Assembly (NCBI GenBank): GCA_965116465.1
Contig: OZ220687.1
Span: 2,542,001 to 2,606,000 of the forward strand
DNA length: 64,000 nucleotides
Source: VXNF01 sp965116465
GTDB lineage: Bacteria > Actinomycetota > Acidimicrobiia > Acidimicrobiales > CATQHL01
Reading direction: 5' to 3'
A program made the position numbers and the translations under genes. The notes under the pieces were generated by a model. The model was not told the DNA's origin, made no database searches, and worked only from the letters and a program-made list of their open reading frames with translations. This document shows positions 34,716-42,585 of this stretch, piece after piece (within the stretch, counting starts at the first letter, position 1; each line of letters begins with the position of its first letter).

Positions 34716-34719
34716 GTGC

Positions 34720-35328
34720 TCAGGAGGGAGAGAACGAGCAGCCGGTCTGGAAGGGGGAGAGCTCCCCGGCGGGGACGTCCACGTCGAAGGCCTGCATGAG
34801 TTGCGCGAGCAGGTTGTAGTAACCCACGAGTGCTACGAGTTCCATGACGCCTGCGCGGCCGAAGACGTCGCGGGCACCCTCGAAGACCTCGTCGTCGGGT
34901 CGCCGGCCCGCCAGCAGCGCCCGGCAGAGGGCGTGGGCGGCCGCTGCCGGCTCGTCGTCGAATTCGGGCGTCCGGCCGCTGTACAGATCCCTGATCTGGT
35001 CTTCCCGCAGGCCCGCCCGGCGGGCGATGGGTTCGTGCGCCCACCACTCGAATCCCGAGCGCCAGTGGGCCGCAACCGTCAGGATGGCCACTTCCCGCAC
35101 GAGCGGGCTCAGGTCGCAGCCGAAGCGGATGGCGGCACCCACCGACTGGAGGGCGTCGCCGACGACCGGGCTCAGCAGAAGGGCGTTGAACGGACCAACC
35201 AGGCTGCCGTCGGTCTCGGTCAGCCGGAACGAGGCGTCGCGGGCCCTGTCCCCGCCGGCGATCGATTCGTAGAGGTGCTGCTGTTCGTCGGTGAGATCCT
35301 CCGGGCGGAGCCCCTCCAGGCGGCTCAC
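34720..35328 (-). CDS. Carboxymuconolactone decarboxylase/AhpD-like protein
   Basis: A 202-residue all-helical protein with the CMD/AhpD layout (DLSPLVREVAILTVAAHW, then FEWWAHEPIARRAG). The AhpD CxxC redox motif is absent: the aligned stretch reads EWWAHE, so peroxidase-reductase activity is unlikely and a decarboxylase or other role fits better. The GTG at 35328 overlaps the upstream gene's TGA by 4 bp, and the frame further upstream is a shadow. It is co-transcribed with the barbiturase homologue and the epoxide hydrolase. The function within the pathway is unknown. Confidence 0.8.
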   Translation of the reverse strand: MSRLEGLRPEDLTDEQQHLYESIAGGDRARDASFRLTETDGSLVGPFNALLLSPVVGDALQSVGAAIRFGCDLSPLVREVAILTVAAHWRSGFEWWAHEPIARRAGLREDQIRDLYSGRTPEFDDEPAAAAHALCRALLAGRRPDDEVFEGARDVFGRAGVMELVALVGYYNLLAQLMQAFDVDVPAGELSPFQTGCSFSPS

Positions 35329-36425
35329 GTCCCCAGGTCCACGATGGCGGCCACCGAGCCGCCACCCGCCGGGCCCTGCTGCAGGCCCGCCACCGAGACG
35401 AACACAGCGGGGTCGCCGATGGCGGCCGCGGCCACGCCGCCGACCGCCCCCTTGGTGTGGTGCGTGTGATGCACGTCGGAGTCGTTGAGTGCAACCTGGC
35501 GCCGGTCCCGCAGCCGGCCCGATGGGTCGGCCTCGCACTTGATGAAGCAGTTGACGACGCGGCCGTCGAGATCCTCGGCGCGGGGGCGCTCGGGCAGGTC
35601 CAGTCCCGCCGAGCGGATGGCGTCGTAGATGCCGTCGAAGTCCAGGGCGTCGTTCATGACCGAGTGGCCGATGCGGTAGCGCCCGCCCACGCCGAGGCGA
35701 TTGCCGACCACGACGATCTGGGCCTCCACCTGCTCGACACCCGACGAGCACGAGGCGACCGACGAGTACACCGACAGGTCGTGGGCGATCTGCTCGGGCC
35801 GGGGCCGGGGGATCTCGCCGAGCGCGGTGGCGATGCCGAGCGCCGAGGTGGCGTTGGAGACCGCCATCGACTCCATGGTGTCGGTGAGGGCGACGGTCTT
35901 GCCCCGGGAGTGGGCATCGGCGATGCGCTCGGCGGTCAGCAGCGGCGTCTTGGTCTGCACGAAGTGCACATCCGCACTGTCGCTGATGCCGGCGGCCTCC
36001 ATGGCCTTGCGCACACCGGCGGCCACCTTGTCCACCATCTCCAGGCGTCCGATCTCCTCGGGCTGGATCGGCTCGGACACGGCGAAGCCCACGGCGAGGC
36101 GCTTCTCGTCGGCGGGCTCGGCGGGGCCGTCCACCTTGGCGAACACCGTCATGTGCGGGGAGATCACGCCGTCGCAGCCGCCGGACCAGGCGATCGGCAC
36201 CTGCAGCGCCTCGGAGCGCGTCTTGCCGGCGTGGTCGACGAGGAAGTCCCGCAGCACCCGGTCGGCCAGCACGCGGGAGAAGTCGTTGACCCCCCCGTTG
36301 CCCTCCACCTTGCCGATGAGGGCCACGATCTCATCCGCGGCGAAGTCGCCGGCGGCGATGGCCGCCTCCAGTCCGGAGGTGTCCTGAACGTTCTCGAAGG
36401 GAATCTTGCGTACGACGTAGGGCAT
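35325..36425 (-). CDS. Ring-opening amidohydrolase (barbiturase/cyanuric acid hydrolase family)
   Basis: A 366-residue protein of the AtzD/Bar family, which opens cyclic amides such as cyanuric acid or barbituric acid. Family blocks include FSRVLADRVL, WSGGCDGVISPH and the Ser-rich SVASCSSGVEQVEAQ. The fold is three similar units, each giving a Ser-Lys pair. The ATG at 36425 is chosen for GAGGAGG upstream; the longer frame to 36617 is unrelated to the family. It heads a three-gene minus-strand operon and is divergent from the triple-RidA gene. Barbiturase function (barbiturate to ureidomalonate in oxidative pyrimidine breakdown) and cyanuric acid hydrolysis cannot be told apart here. Confidence 0.88.
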   Translation of the reverse strand: MPYVVRKIPFENVQDTSGLEAAIAAGDFAADEIVALIGKVEGNGGVNDFSRVLADRVLRDFLVDHAGKTRSEALQVPIAWSGGCDGVISPHMTVFAKVDGPAEPADEKRLAVGFAVSEPIQPEEIGRLEMVDKVAAGVRKAMEAAGISDSADVHFVQTKTPLLTAERIADAHSRGKTVALTDTMESMAVSNATSALGIATALGEIPRPRPEQIAHDLSVYSSVASCSSGVEQVEAQIVVVGNRLGVGGRYRIGHSVMNDALDFDGIYDAIRSAGLDLPERPRAEDLDGRVVNCFIKCEADPSGRLRDRRQVALNDSDVHHTHHTKGAVGGVAAAAIGDPAVFVSVAGLQQGPAGGGSVAAIVDLGT

Positions 36426-36523
36426 CTCCGGTCCTCCTCGCCCTTGGGGGATGGCTCTGACCAGCGGTGACGCCGAGAGGGTGAATGCCGCCGGCCGGAC
36501 GGCCCCATGATAAGCAGTGTTGA

Positions 36524-36535
36524 ATCGTCTACGAT
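36524..36535. promoter_or_regulatory. Palindromic site in the barbiturase/RidA divergent region
   Basis: ATCGT-CT-ACGAT is a perfect 5-bp inverted repeat in the 179-bp gap between the two divergent genes. On the minus strand it is followed by TATCAT, a possible -10; on the plus strand it contains TACGAT. A shared operator is plausible, but no regulator gene adjoins. Confidence 0.35.
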
Positions 36536-36604
36536 CCCGTTGACATTTTCCGATCCGGGGGCCGGGAGGGGCTGGCGCCGGGACCGACACGAGGAGACCA
36601 TTCC

Positions 36605-37918
36605 ATGTCCGCTCCAAAGCACCTGCTACCTGGCCAGGAGACCCGAAGGGCCGGCGACCTGCTGTACGTCTCGACGATCTTCCCCGTCGACGGCGCTGGC
36701 CGTGCCGTGCAGTCCGCGTCGCATTCGCCCCATATGGGCGACTCCGACGTCTACACCCAGTCCAGCGTCATCCTCGGCGAGCTGGCACGGCGTGTGGAAG
36801 CCGACGGCAGTTCCATGGACCGGGTCCTGCGGGTCGAGGTGCAGCTGGCGGCGACGGCCGACTTCCACGAGTTCAAGCTGGCGTGGATCGACGCCTTCGG
36901 TGACGAGCCCCCGGCCCGCACCACCATCGTCGTCGGCGACGATCAGGTCGTGCCCGGCACCCTCGTGACGCTCAACGCCGTGGCTCTCAACGGTGGCTCG
37001 TCGGCGCAGCGGGAGACCATCCACACCGACGAGGCCCCCGATCCGATGCCCTACGAGCACGTCCCGCAGGCCATCAAGGGGGGGCACTGGGTGTATCCCT
37101 CGGCGCTGCCGGCCTGCGACTACGAGACGGGCATCCCGCTGGGTGTGGGCAAGAACCTGCCCGCCTTCCCCTACTACGCCAACGACGCCACCGACCAGGC
37201 CGAGTACGTGTTCGCCAACCTGCAGAAGGTGATGCAGGCCGCCGGCACCGAGGTGGCCAACATCATCAAGGCGCACCTCTACGAGCCCAGCCTCCTGTCG
37301 TTCCCCGACGTGGACGCCGTCTGGGCCCGCTACATGCCCCGCCCGCCGACCCGGGCCTCGATGGCCGCACGCGACCTGCTCGTGGAGCGGGCGGTGTTCG
37401 TGGCCAACCTGGTCGGCGTGATGCCCGACGACTCCATGGAGATCGTCGAGACCCGCAAGGGCATCCACTGGCACCCGGTGCTGGTGCGCAAGGTGAACTT
37501 CACGCCCGGCATCGCCGTCGGCGACGACTGGCTGTTCCTGGCCGGCCAGGTTCCGGTGCCGGACTTCCTGACCGGCGTGGTGGGCACCGGCCCGTCCAAG
37601 CTGCGTCACTACTTCAGTGACATCGAGATGCAGACCGAGACCACCATGCGTCTCATCCAGGACCAGATCGACTCCAACGGCTTCGAGTTGAAGGACGTGG
37701 TGGACGCCCACATCTTCCTGGTGCACGCCCAGCGCGACTACCGGGGCTTCGAGCGGGCCTGGAACCGCATCATGGCCGAGGCCGGCATCGACGACCCGCC
37801 GCCGATCACCCTCATCCCGTCACGCCAGCGCGACGGGAACACCGGCATCATGTTCCTCGGCCCCGACGAGCACCTCGTCCCCGACATAGAAATCGACTTC
37901 ATCCTCCACCGCAGCTGA
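36605..37918 (+). CDS. Triple RidA (YjgF/UK114)-domain protein
   Basis: A 437-residue protein made of three RidA-like domains in tandem, at about residues 5-135, 150-285 and 290-437. Each repeats the pattern of a GD-W/L-hydrophobic strand, an L-x(n)-AAG-type helix ending VxxxxVYL-like, and an RxTI/RAS segment. Typical RidA is a single domain of about 130 residues that assembles as a trimer and hydrolyses reactive enamine/imine intermediates, so this fusion could fold as a one-chain trimer. Its position across a divergent promoter from the ring-opening amidohydrolase suggests it processes amide or imine intermediates of the same pathway. A similar protein is encoded at 58129. Confidence 0.85.
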   Translation: MSAPKHLLPGQETRRAGDLLYVSTIFPVDGAGRAVQSASHSPHMGDSDVYTQSSVILGELARRVEADGSSMDRVLRVEVQLAATADFHEFKLAWIDAFGDEPPARTTIVVGDDQVVPGTLVTLNAVALNGGSSAQRETIHTDEAPDPMPYEHVPQAIKGGHWVYPSALPACDYETGIPLGVGKNLPAFPYYANDATDQAEYVFANLQKVMQAAGTEVANIIKAHLYEPSLLSFPDVDAVWARYMPRPPTRASMAARDLLVERAVFVANLVGVMPDDSMEIVETRKGIHWHPVLVRKVNFTPGIAVGDDWLFLAGQVPVPDFLTGVVGTGPSKLRHYFSDIEMQTETTMRLIQDQIDSNGFELKDVVDAHIFLVHAQRDYRGFERAWNRIMAEAGIDDPPPITLIPSRQRDGNTGIMFLGPDEHLVPDIEIDFILHRS

Positions 37919-37922
37919 CTCC

Positions 37923-37942
37923 GGGCGGTGGCCCGGCCGCCC
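37923..37942 (+). terminator. GC-rich hairpin after the triple-RidA gene
   Basis: GGGCGG (37923-37928) pairs with CCGCCC (37937-37942) directly after the stop codon and just before the next gene. There is no T-run; it is a weak terminator candidate. Confidence 0.4.
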
Positions 37943-37956
37943 CATAGAATCGACCC

Positions 37957-38256
37957 ATGGACAATCTGGGCCGGGGTGAGGTCATCGACGTTCTCCGAGC
38001 ACACAGGGACGCGCTCGCCGAGCGATTCGGTGTGGCGGAACTGGCCCTGTTCGGCTCGTTCGCCCGCGATCAGGCCACCGAGTCGAGCGATATCGACATA
38101 CTCGTCGGCTTCGACGGGCCCGCTACGTCAAAGTCGTACTTCGGTGTGCAGTTCTACCTGGAGGACCTGCTCGGTCGACGTGTCGACCTCGTGACCACCA
38201 AAGCGCTCCGCCCCCGGTTCCGCCCCTACGTGGAGCGCGAGGCGGTCCATGTCTGA
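37957..38256 (+). CDS. mntA: MntA-type nucleotidyltransferase antitoxin
   Basis: A 99-residue minimal nucleotidyltransferase. GSFARD starts at residue 33 and SDIDILV supplies D45 and D47, giving the exact GSx10DxD pattern of MntA. In characterised pairs MntA adds AMP groups to a Tyr of the HepT ribonuclease and silences it. The gene overlaps the downstream hepT by 8 bp. It is the first module of a toxin-antitoxin cluster. Confidence 0.92.
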   Translation: MDNLGRGEVIDVLRAHRDALAERFGVAELALFGSFARDQATESSDIDILVGFDGPATSKSYFGVQFYLEDLLGRRVDLVTTKALRPRFRPYVEREAVHV

Positions 38257-38599
38257 ACCCGAGGGAGATCGCGACTGGCGGCCCTACGTTCAGGACATGG
38301 TCGAGTTCGGCGAACGGGTGGTCGCGTACGTCGAAGGATTGGATCAGCAGTCGTTCACGACCGATCAGCGCACCTACGACGCCACGCTGCGCAATATCGA
38401 ACTCCTCGGCGAAGCGGCGACGCATGTCCCCGAGCGCGTGCGCGAGGCGCACCCTGAGATCGCTTGGCGCCAGATCATCGGAACCAGGAATCGCCTGGCG
38501 CACGGCTACCTCGGGATCGACGACGACGTCATCTGGGACATCATCCAGACCGACATCCCGGATCTGCTCGCAGCGCTCGGGCGCCTGCTGAACGAGTAG
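38249..38599 (+). CDS. hepT: HepT-type HEPN ribonuclease toxin (DUF86)
   Basis: A 116-residue helical HEPN protein. The active-site motif is RNRLAHGY at residues 80-87, an exact Rx4HxY: Arg80 and His85 for RNA cleavage and Tyr87 as the expected modification site. Full length for the family, and paired with MntA by gene overlap. Confidence 0.92.
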   Translation: MSEPEGDRDWRPYVQDMVEFGERVVAYVEGLDQQSFTTDQRTYDATLRNIELLGEAATHVPERVREAHPEIAWRQIIGTRNRLAHGYLGIDDDVIWDIIQTDIPDLLAALGRLLNE

Positions 38600-38767
38600 C
38601 AGCCAAGATCCGACCGGCCGGATGCGGCACTTCGGGTCTTCCACTGGCTATCCGCGCTATGTCGCGCCGACGCAAACGAGACACCGGGACCATGTACCTC
38701 ACGTTGATTGCCTGAGAGCGTTGTGCGCTTCACCGAGCGGGCCGGTGCTGAGGAGAGGCGCTTGCCG

Positions 38768-39040
38768 TCAGGCCGGTTCGACTATGGCGCCGTATCGCTG
38801 CTGGGCAGCCTGCGGTGACGTGCCGAGGATCGCGCCGATGCGCTTCCAGGGGATGCCGTTGGCACGCGCCGAGGTGACCGCCTCGGCGATCTGCCGTTCC
38901 CCTCGCGCTCGGGCCAGGACGGCTCGCTCGAGCAGGTATTCCTCGACGGGTCGCTCATCATCGGATGCCGGCTCGTATGCCTCGCATCGCTCGGCAAGCT
39001 GGTCGGCGTGGTCGAGGATCTCTTGGATGGATCGGGGCAT
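38768..39040 (-). CDS. Small HTH protein, antitoxin candidate
   Basis: A 90-residue protein: an N-terminal helical/acidic half (IQEILDHADQLAERCEAYEP) and a C-terminal helix-turn-helix-like segment (ARANGIPWKRIGAILGTSPQ) ending in QQRYG. It starts 4 bp after the stop of a small toxin-like gene, giving a toxin-first TA order. The last third of this gene, with downstream flank, is duplicated as a remnant near 40043. The antitoxin role is inferred from size, order and HTH. Confidence 0.7.
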   Translation of the reverse strand: MPRSIQEILDHADQLAERCEAYEPASDDERPVEEYLLERAVLARARGERQIAEAVTSARANGIPWKRIGAILGTSPQAAQQRYGAIVEPA

Positions 39041-39044
39041 TGGG

Positions 39045-39266
39045 CTACTCCAGGAACTTCCGGCGAGCGGTCATGGCGTGAACGATGAAGTCGATGCCCT
39101 CGCTTCGCGCGACTCCGATCTCGACGAGTCGTGCGGACTCGTCGGGCCCTATCAGCATGATCAGGTCTTCGAGGTCGAAGACTCGGATCGGGTTCCTGTA
39201 CGCGTACAGCATGTCGTCATCGGAGATCCCGTGTTTTCGTGCGCTACCCAGGATAACCGGATCCAC
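39045..39266 (-). CDS. Small toxin-like protein (BrnT/RelE-fold resemblance)
   Basis: A 73-residue protein. The sequence KHGISDDDMLYAYRNPIRVF and the C-terminal VHAMTARRKFLE resemble BrnT-like and related small RelE-fold toxins, which end in a HAMxARxKYL-type motif. It starts at GTG with no strong ribosome site and is followed 4 bp later by a small HTH gene. RNA-cleaving function is inferred, not shown. Confidence 0.65.
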   Translation of the reverse strand: MDPVILGSARKHGISDDDMLYAYRNPIRVFDLEDLIMLIGPDESARLVEIGVARSEGIDFIVHAMTARRKFLE

Positions 39267-39278
39267 GAAATCAAGTTA

Positions 39279-39392
39279 TCTTGTGCGCTCCCATCGAGCG
39301 CGGGACGGGCCGTTTCCGCGAGGCGCACAAGCAGATCGCGCACTGCCGCGCCGATGCGAGACGCGGGCATCGTCGACGGCGGTGAATGACAA
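39279..39392 (-). pseudogene. Frameshifted, truncated PIN-domain toxin remnant
   Basis: Read from a TTG at 39392, one frame gives SFTAVDDARV, matching the start of PIN_3-type toxins (FTAVxDAxV). A second frame then gives AVRDLLVRLAET, the next family block, and the first frame resumes with RARWERT before a stop. At least two indels and loss of the remaining two-thirds explain this. It lies 17 bp after an excisionase-type antitoxin gene, where the cognate PIN toxin is normally found. The small toxin-like gene at 39266 now follows. Confidence 0.65.
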
Positions 39393-39409
39393 CGGGGCGC
39401 CTTTTCCTG

Positions 39410-39883
39410 TCAGTAGTCGAGACGGAGGCGCTGAGCTTCGGCAGTGAGTTCGTCGGCGATCGCGCGCCGTTCGGCATCGTCGCGGTGCTTGTACTCGATG
39501 ACATCGGCGAGCAGGATCCTCCGACGGTTGCCCACCCGCCGGTGAGGGATCCTCCGCTCGTCGAGCAGCTTTACCAGGTAGGGCCGTGAAACGTTGAGCA
39601 GGTCAGCGGCCTGCTGAGTTGTCAACTCAGCATGGACAGGGGCGACCGTGACGCCATTGCCGTTGGAAATCTCAGTCAGGATGTCCACGAGCAGCCGCAA
39701 GGCGTGGCCCGGGATCTCCAGGGTGGCGCTGCTGTCGTCTGCGACCAGCGATACCGAGGCGGTATCGATGCCCGGATGGTGTCGCAGGAACCGCCCGAGC
39801 GTGTCGACGGCCTCGGCAGCCCGCGCCGCTGTTGCCTCGTCGGGCACAGCGAGTTGGTGTTCGAGCAATGCTGTGGTGGGCAT
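39410..39883 (-). CDS. Excisionase-family (MerR-like HTH) antitoxin, now orphan
   Basis: A 157-residue protein with an excisionase-type helix-turn-helix near residues 88-135: ELTTQQAADLLNVSRPYLVK, then the wing segment IPHRRVGNRRRILLADVIEY. The N-terminal half is a mixed region found in antitoxins paired with PIN-domain toxins. The expected toxin gene downstream survives only as the decayed stretch at 39279-39392, so this antitoxin is orphaned; it may still act as a regulator or neutralise related toxins in trans. Confidence 0.8.
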   Translation of the reverse strand: MPTTALLEHQLAVPDEATAARAAEAVDTLGRFLRHHPGIDTASVSLVADDSSATLEIPGHALRLLVDILTEISNGNGVTVAPVHAELTTQQAADLLNVSRPYLVKLLDERRIPHRRVGNRRRILLADVIEYKHRDDAERRAIADELTAEAQRLRLDY

Positions 39884-40042
39884 GGTCGGTCCTCCTTGTG
39901 TGATGCGCGTAGCGTAGGACGCTAGGTACGTGTCTGCAATACTCGAAATAGAAGTAGTATTCGAATCGACACAGCACGTTCGTGAGCCGGAAGCGTGTTG
40001 GTCTTCACCGATCGGGCTGGCGCTGGGGTGGGGCGCTTGCCG

Positions 40043-40121
40043 TTAGGCCGGGTCGACTATGGCGCCGTATCGCTGTTGCGCAGCCTGTGGCGAGGTGCCG
40101 AGGATCTTGCCGATGCGCTTC
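40043..40121 (-). pseudogene. 3' fragment of a small HTH antitoxin gene
   Basis: Reverse-strand reading gives KRIGKILGTSPQAAQQRYG and a stop, nearly the C-terminus of the 38768-39040 product, with no upstream part. It is the coding end of a 119-bp imperfect direct repeat (40003-40121 versus 38728-38846; 15 mismatches, no gaps). The fragment abuts the 3' end of the VapC gene and probably marks an old duplication or recombination end. Confidence 0.8.
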
Positions 40122-40136
40122 GACCGTCCGGGGGAG

Positions 40137-40517
40137 TTACGCGCGGGCGGGGAGGGTCGCCACGTCGTAGGCGAGGAGTTGTTCGTCGGCTGTCACGAGG
40201 GTGAGCGACTCGGCCTGTACCTGGGCCACGAGCATGCGATCGAACGGATCGGCGTGGTGCGGGGGTAGTCGGGTGGCCGCGTCGGCGTGCGCCGCCGTGA
40301 TCGGCAACTCCTCGAACCCGCAGGCCAGGAGTTCGGCAACAAGCCCGTCGGGATACTCAATCCTGCCTTTCGCTCGCTTGATGCCGAGTTCCCATGGCGT
40401 CACCGCCGAGAAGTACACCTCGTCTGCTGTTCTGAGGTGGTCTCCGCACTCGTCCCCGAGCAGGGCCGACTGGCCCAGCGCCCAGAGAGCGACATGGCTG
40501 TCGAGCAACAACCTCAC
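40137..40517 (-). CDS. vapC: PIN-domain ribonuclease toxin (VapC family)
   Basis: A 126-residue PIN-domain protein starting VRLLLDSHVALWAL. Catalytic-type acidic residues lie in LLLDSH, SAVTPWELGIKRAKGR and HADPFDRMLVAQ. The GTG at 40517 overlaps the antitoxin stop by 4 bp; the longer frame to 40646 is the antitoxin's shadow. It forms a VapBC-like module with the upstream Phd-type antitoxin and is only distantly similar to the VapC at 9037. Confidence 0.9.
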   Translation of the reverse strand: MRLLLDSHVALWALGQSALLGDECGDHLRTADEVYFSAVTPWELGIKRAKGRIEYPDGLVAELLACGFEELPITAAHADAATRLPPHHADPFDRMLVAQVQAESLTLVTADEQLLAYDVATLPARA

Positions 40518-40771
40518 GACGGGTCGTCGAGCGCCGATTGTTCGAACAGGGCATTGACCTCCTCGTCGGAGCCGACGATGTCGTCGAGTATCCGTATCTG
40601 ACCGGCCCATGACCCCAGCACCCGCTGATCTCGGGCAGGTGGCCACGCAATGATCTTCGCCACCGGCCGCCCGTTGCGAGCCACGATCACGTCGCTGCCC
40701 GCCTCGGCCTGCCGGATCAACTCCGATAGCCGGCTCTTCGCCTCGTGGGTGTTCACCATGAGAGTTGACAT
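40514..40771 (-). CDS. Phd/YefM-family antitoxin
   Basis: An 85-residue antitoxin: MVNTHEAKSRLSELIRQAEA then DVIVARNGRPVAKI, the Phd/YefM DNA-binding fold, followed by a toxin-wrapping C-terminus. A perfect palindrome begins 2 bp upstream of the ATG, where the ribosome site should be; a second ATG four codons in has no better site. Binding to the palindrome would block both promoter and translation start, giving tight autoregulation. Confidence 0.9.
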   Translation of the reverse strand: MSTLMVNTHEAKSRLSELIRQAEAGSDVIVARNGRPVAKIIAWPPARDQRVLGSWAGQIRILDDIVGSDEEVNALFEQSALDDPS

Positions 40772-40772
40772 G

Positions 40773-40791
40773 GTCTTAGCCTAGCTAAGAC
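40773..40791 (-). promoter_or_regulatory. Operator palindrome at the vapB start
   Basis: GTCTTAGC-CTA-GCTAAGAC is a perfect 8-bp inverted repeat with a 3-bp centre, next to the antitoxin ATG. Its position and the antitoxin's Phd-type DNA-binding domain make autoregulation likely. Confidence 0.65.
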
Positions 40792-40924
40792 TGTTACTAT
40801 CTCCTCCGGTCACGCGACACGCTGAGCCCGCAAGGGATCCAGAGCGATTCGAGGTCGGCGAGATCCACACGGGCGTAACTCGTGTTTCCGGCTTCAGCGG
40901 TTGCGCGAGGATGCTCGTGATGCC

Positions 40925-42520
40925 ATGACTGCTCGACCCGCCCGACGCCTTCTCACCACTGGGTGCGCCGTCCTCGCTCTCGCTGCCGCATGCGGACACG
41001 TGGATGTTCGGTCGTCGGCGCCTGCGACGACCGAACCAATGCCTCCGAACACCGAGGTGGACGGGGGGTCGGTGGATGGCCCGTCGTCGTCGGCGCCTGG
41101 GACGACTGAGCCGATCTATCCGAGCACCGAGGTGGATGGGGGGCGAGTGGCTGATTCGCCACCGCTGACCACGACGACCGAGCCGGTCCCTCCGAGTACC
41201 CAGGTCGACGGTGGGCGGGTCGCCGAGCCGTCAACGGTGCCCGCGACGACGGCCGACTCGACGGAAGCGCCGCCAGCACCCAGAAGTGTCGACGCAGATG
41301 ATCCCGGCGCATTGTCCGCCGATGCGCGCTCGCTCATCGGTAGCTGGCACACCGCCGTGTTAGCGACGACCGGGGTGTGGCCGGGCTTCGATCTTGCATC
41401 GATCCCAACTGTGTTGGCAGCAATCGACGACGAGGGAGCCATCCGAGCCACGGTGGCGTTCAACCACCCGAACCCGCTTGTACTCGGCACTCTGGTTCGG
41501 AACCTGGACGTCGACGGCCACGAGGTCGCGGTCATCGGAGAGGTGGCCGACCCGGATTGGCTGGTCGCCCGAGCCCCGTTCGACTTCTTCGCCGACGTCG
41601 GTGGGACGGACACGTTCGTGCTGATCAGCCAGGAAGGTGAACTCGGTCTTGAGTCTGGGACCCCCGAGTTCATCGCCACGCTCGTGCACGAGGCGTTCCA
41701 CCGGTATCAGTGGGATGAGTGGGCCCCGCGTGCGACGGGGCAATACATCGAGACTTACGACTTCTCGGCGGCGAACCTCGAACTGGCGCTGCTCGAGAAC
41801 CGGATCCTCATCGCCGCCTACCAGGCCGAGGATCCCGGTGACCTCGAACGCCTCGCCCGCCAGTTCGCCGCGGTACGTGCCACGCGTCACCAACGCGACC
41901 AGGCCTGGGACGATCGGGTCGACCATGACGAAGCACAGGAACGCACGGAGGGATCCGCTCAATTCGTCGAGCACCGGATCGGCGACTCGATCGGCAACGT
42001 CTACCGCACGGCAACCAACCACACCGAGGACTTGGAGTTCCACGACGAGATCCTCTCGAACCCGGAGGTGCTCGTCGCCAACATCGCGTGGTACGAAGTC
42101 AGCATCAAGACGTACTTCAGCTTCGGTCGCTTCTACGGCAGCGGAGCCACGCTGCTCGTCCTACTAGATCGCCTCGGTGTGCCCGATGTCGCCCAGCAAC
42201 TGCAGGACGGCAGGACACCCGCGGGCCTGCTGGAGCACCACATCGCACCGCTTGGTGATCTCGACGAACTGGTCGCCGATGCCCAGGCCGAGCACGACCC
42301 CGATGGCCGACTCGCTGCGGTTGCAGTGACCCTCTCTGAACTGGCGATCGACGAACCGGCGACCGCCCTGGGCCATGATGGCGAATCTGTCCTGACAGTT
42401 ACACAGATTGCCTGCCTTGTGGCTCATGGGATCGACATCGGCGACCGCATGGGCATTCCTCAGAACGTCGTTGACGAGTGCCTGGTCGAAGCGGATGACT
42501 CCGATGGCGCTTCCCCCTGA
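40925..42520 (+). CDS. Putative secreted zinc-metallopeptidase-like lipoprotein
   Basis: A 531-residue lipoprotein precursor with lipobox LAAAC near residue 24. A Thr/Pro linker contains three imperfect repeats of the form TTEPxPPSTEVDGGRV. A globular domain follows, with HEAFH at residues 255-259 and EGSAQFVEH near residue 342, the HExxH...E pattern of gluzincin-type peptidases. The ATG at 40925 is chosen over the TTG at 40901, but neither has a strong ribosome site. Overall similarity to a known family was not recognised. It is predicted to be membrane-anchored outside the cell, with peptidase activity only inferred. Confidence 0.65.
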   Translation: MTARPARRLLTTGCAVLALAAACGHVDVRSSAPATTEPMPPNTEVDGGSVDGPSSSAPGTTEPIYPSTEVDGGRVADSPPLTTTTEPVPPSTQVDGGRVAEPSTVPATTADSTEAPPAPRSVDADDPGALSADARSLIGSWHTAVLATTGVWPGFDLASIPTVLAAIDDEGAIRATVAFNHPNPLVLGTLVRNLDVDGHEVAVIGEVADPDWLVARAPFDFFADVGGTDTFVLISQEGELGLESGTPEFIATLVHEAFHRYQWDEWAPRATGQYIETYDFSAANLELALLENRILIAAYQAEDPGDLERLARQFAAVRATRHQRDQAWDDRVDHDEAQERTEGSAQFVEHRIGDSIGNVYRTATNHTEDLEFHDEILSNPEVLVANIAWYEVSIKTYFSFGRFYGSGATLLVLLDRLGVPDVAQQLQDGRTPAGLLEHHIAPLGDLDELVADAQAEHDPDGRLAAVAVTLSELAIDEPATALGHDGESVLTVTQIACLVAHGIDIGDRMGIPQNVVDECLVEADDSDGASP

Positions 42521-42585
42521 CGCTGCTCCGACCGCGCTGCTGCAGCGCGCCCGGCGCGCAAGAGCGTCATCTAGGAGAATCACCT

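Noticed and set aside
42521..42585. Possible cobalamin riboswitch before cobQ
   Set aside because: The gap is only 65 bp and lacks a B12-box-like sequence.
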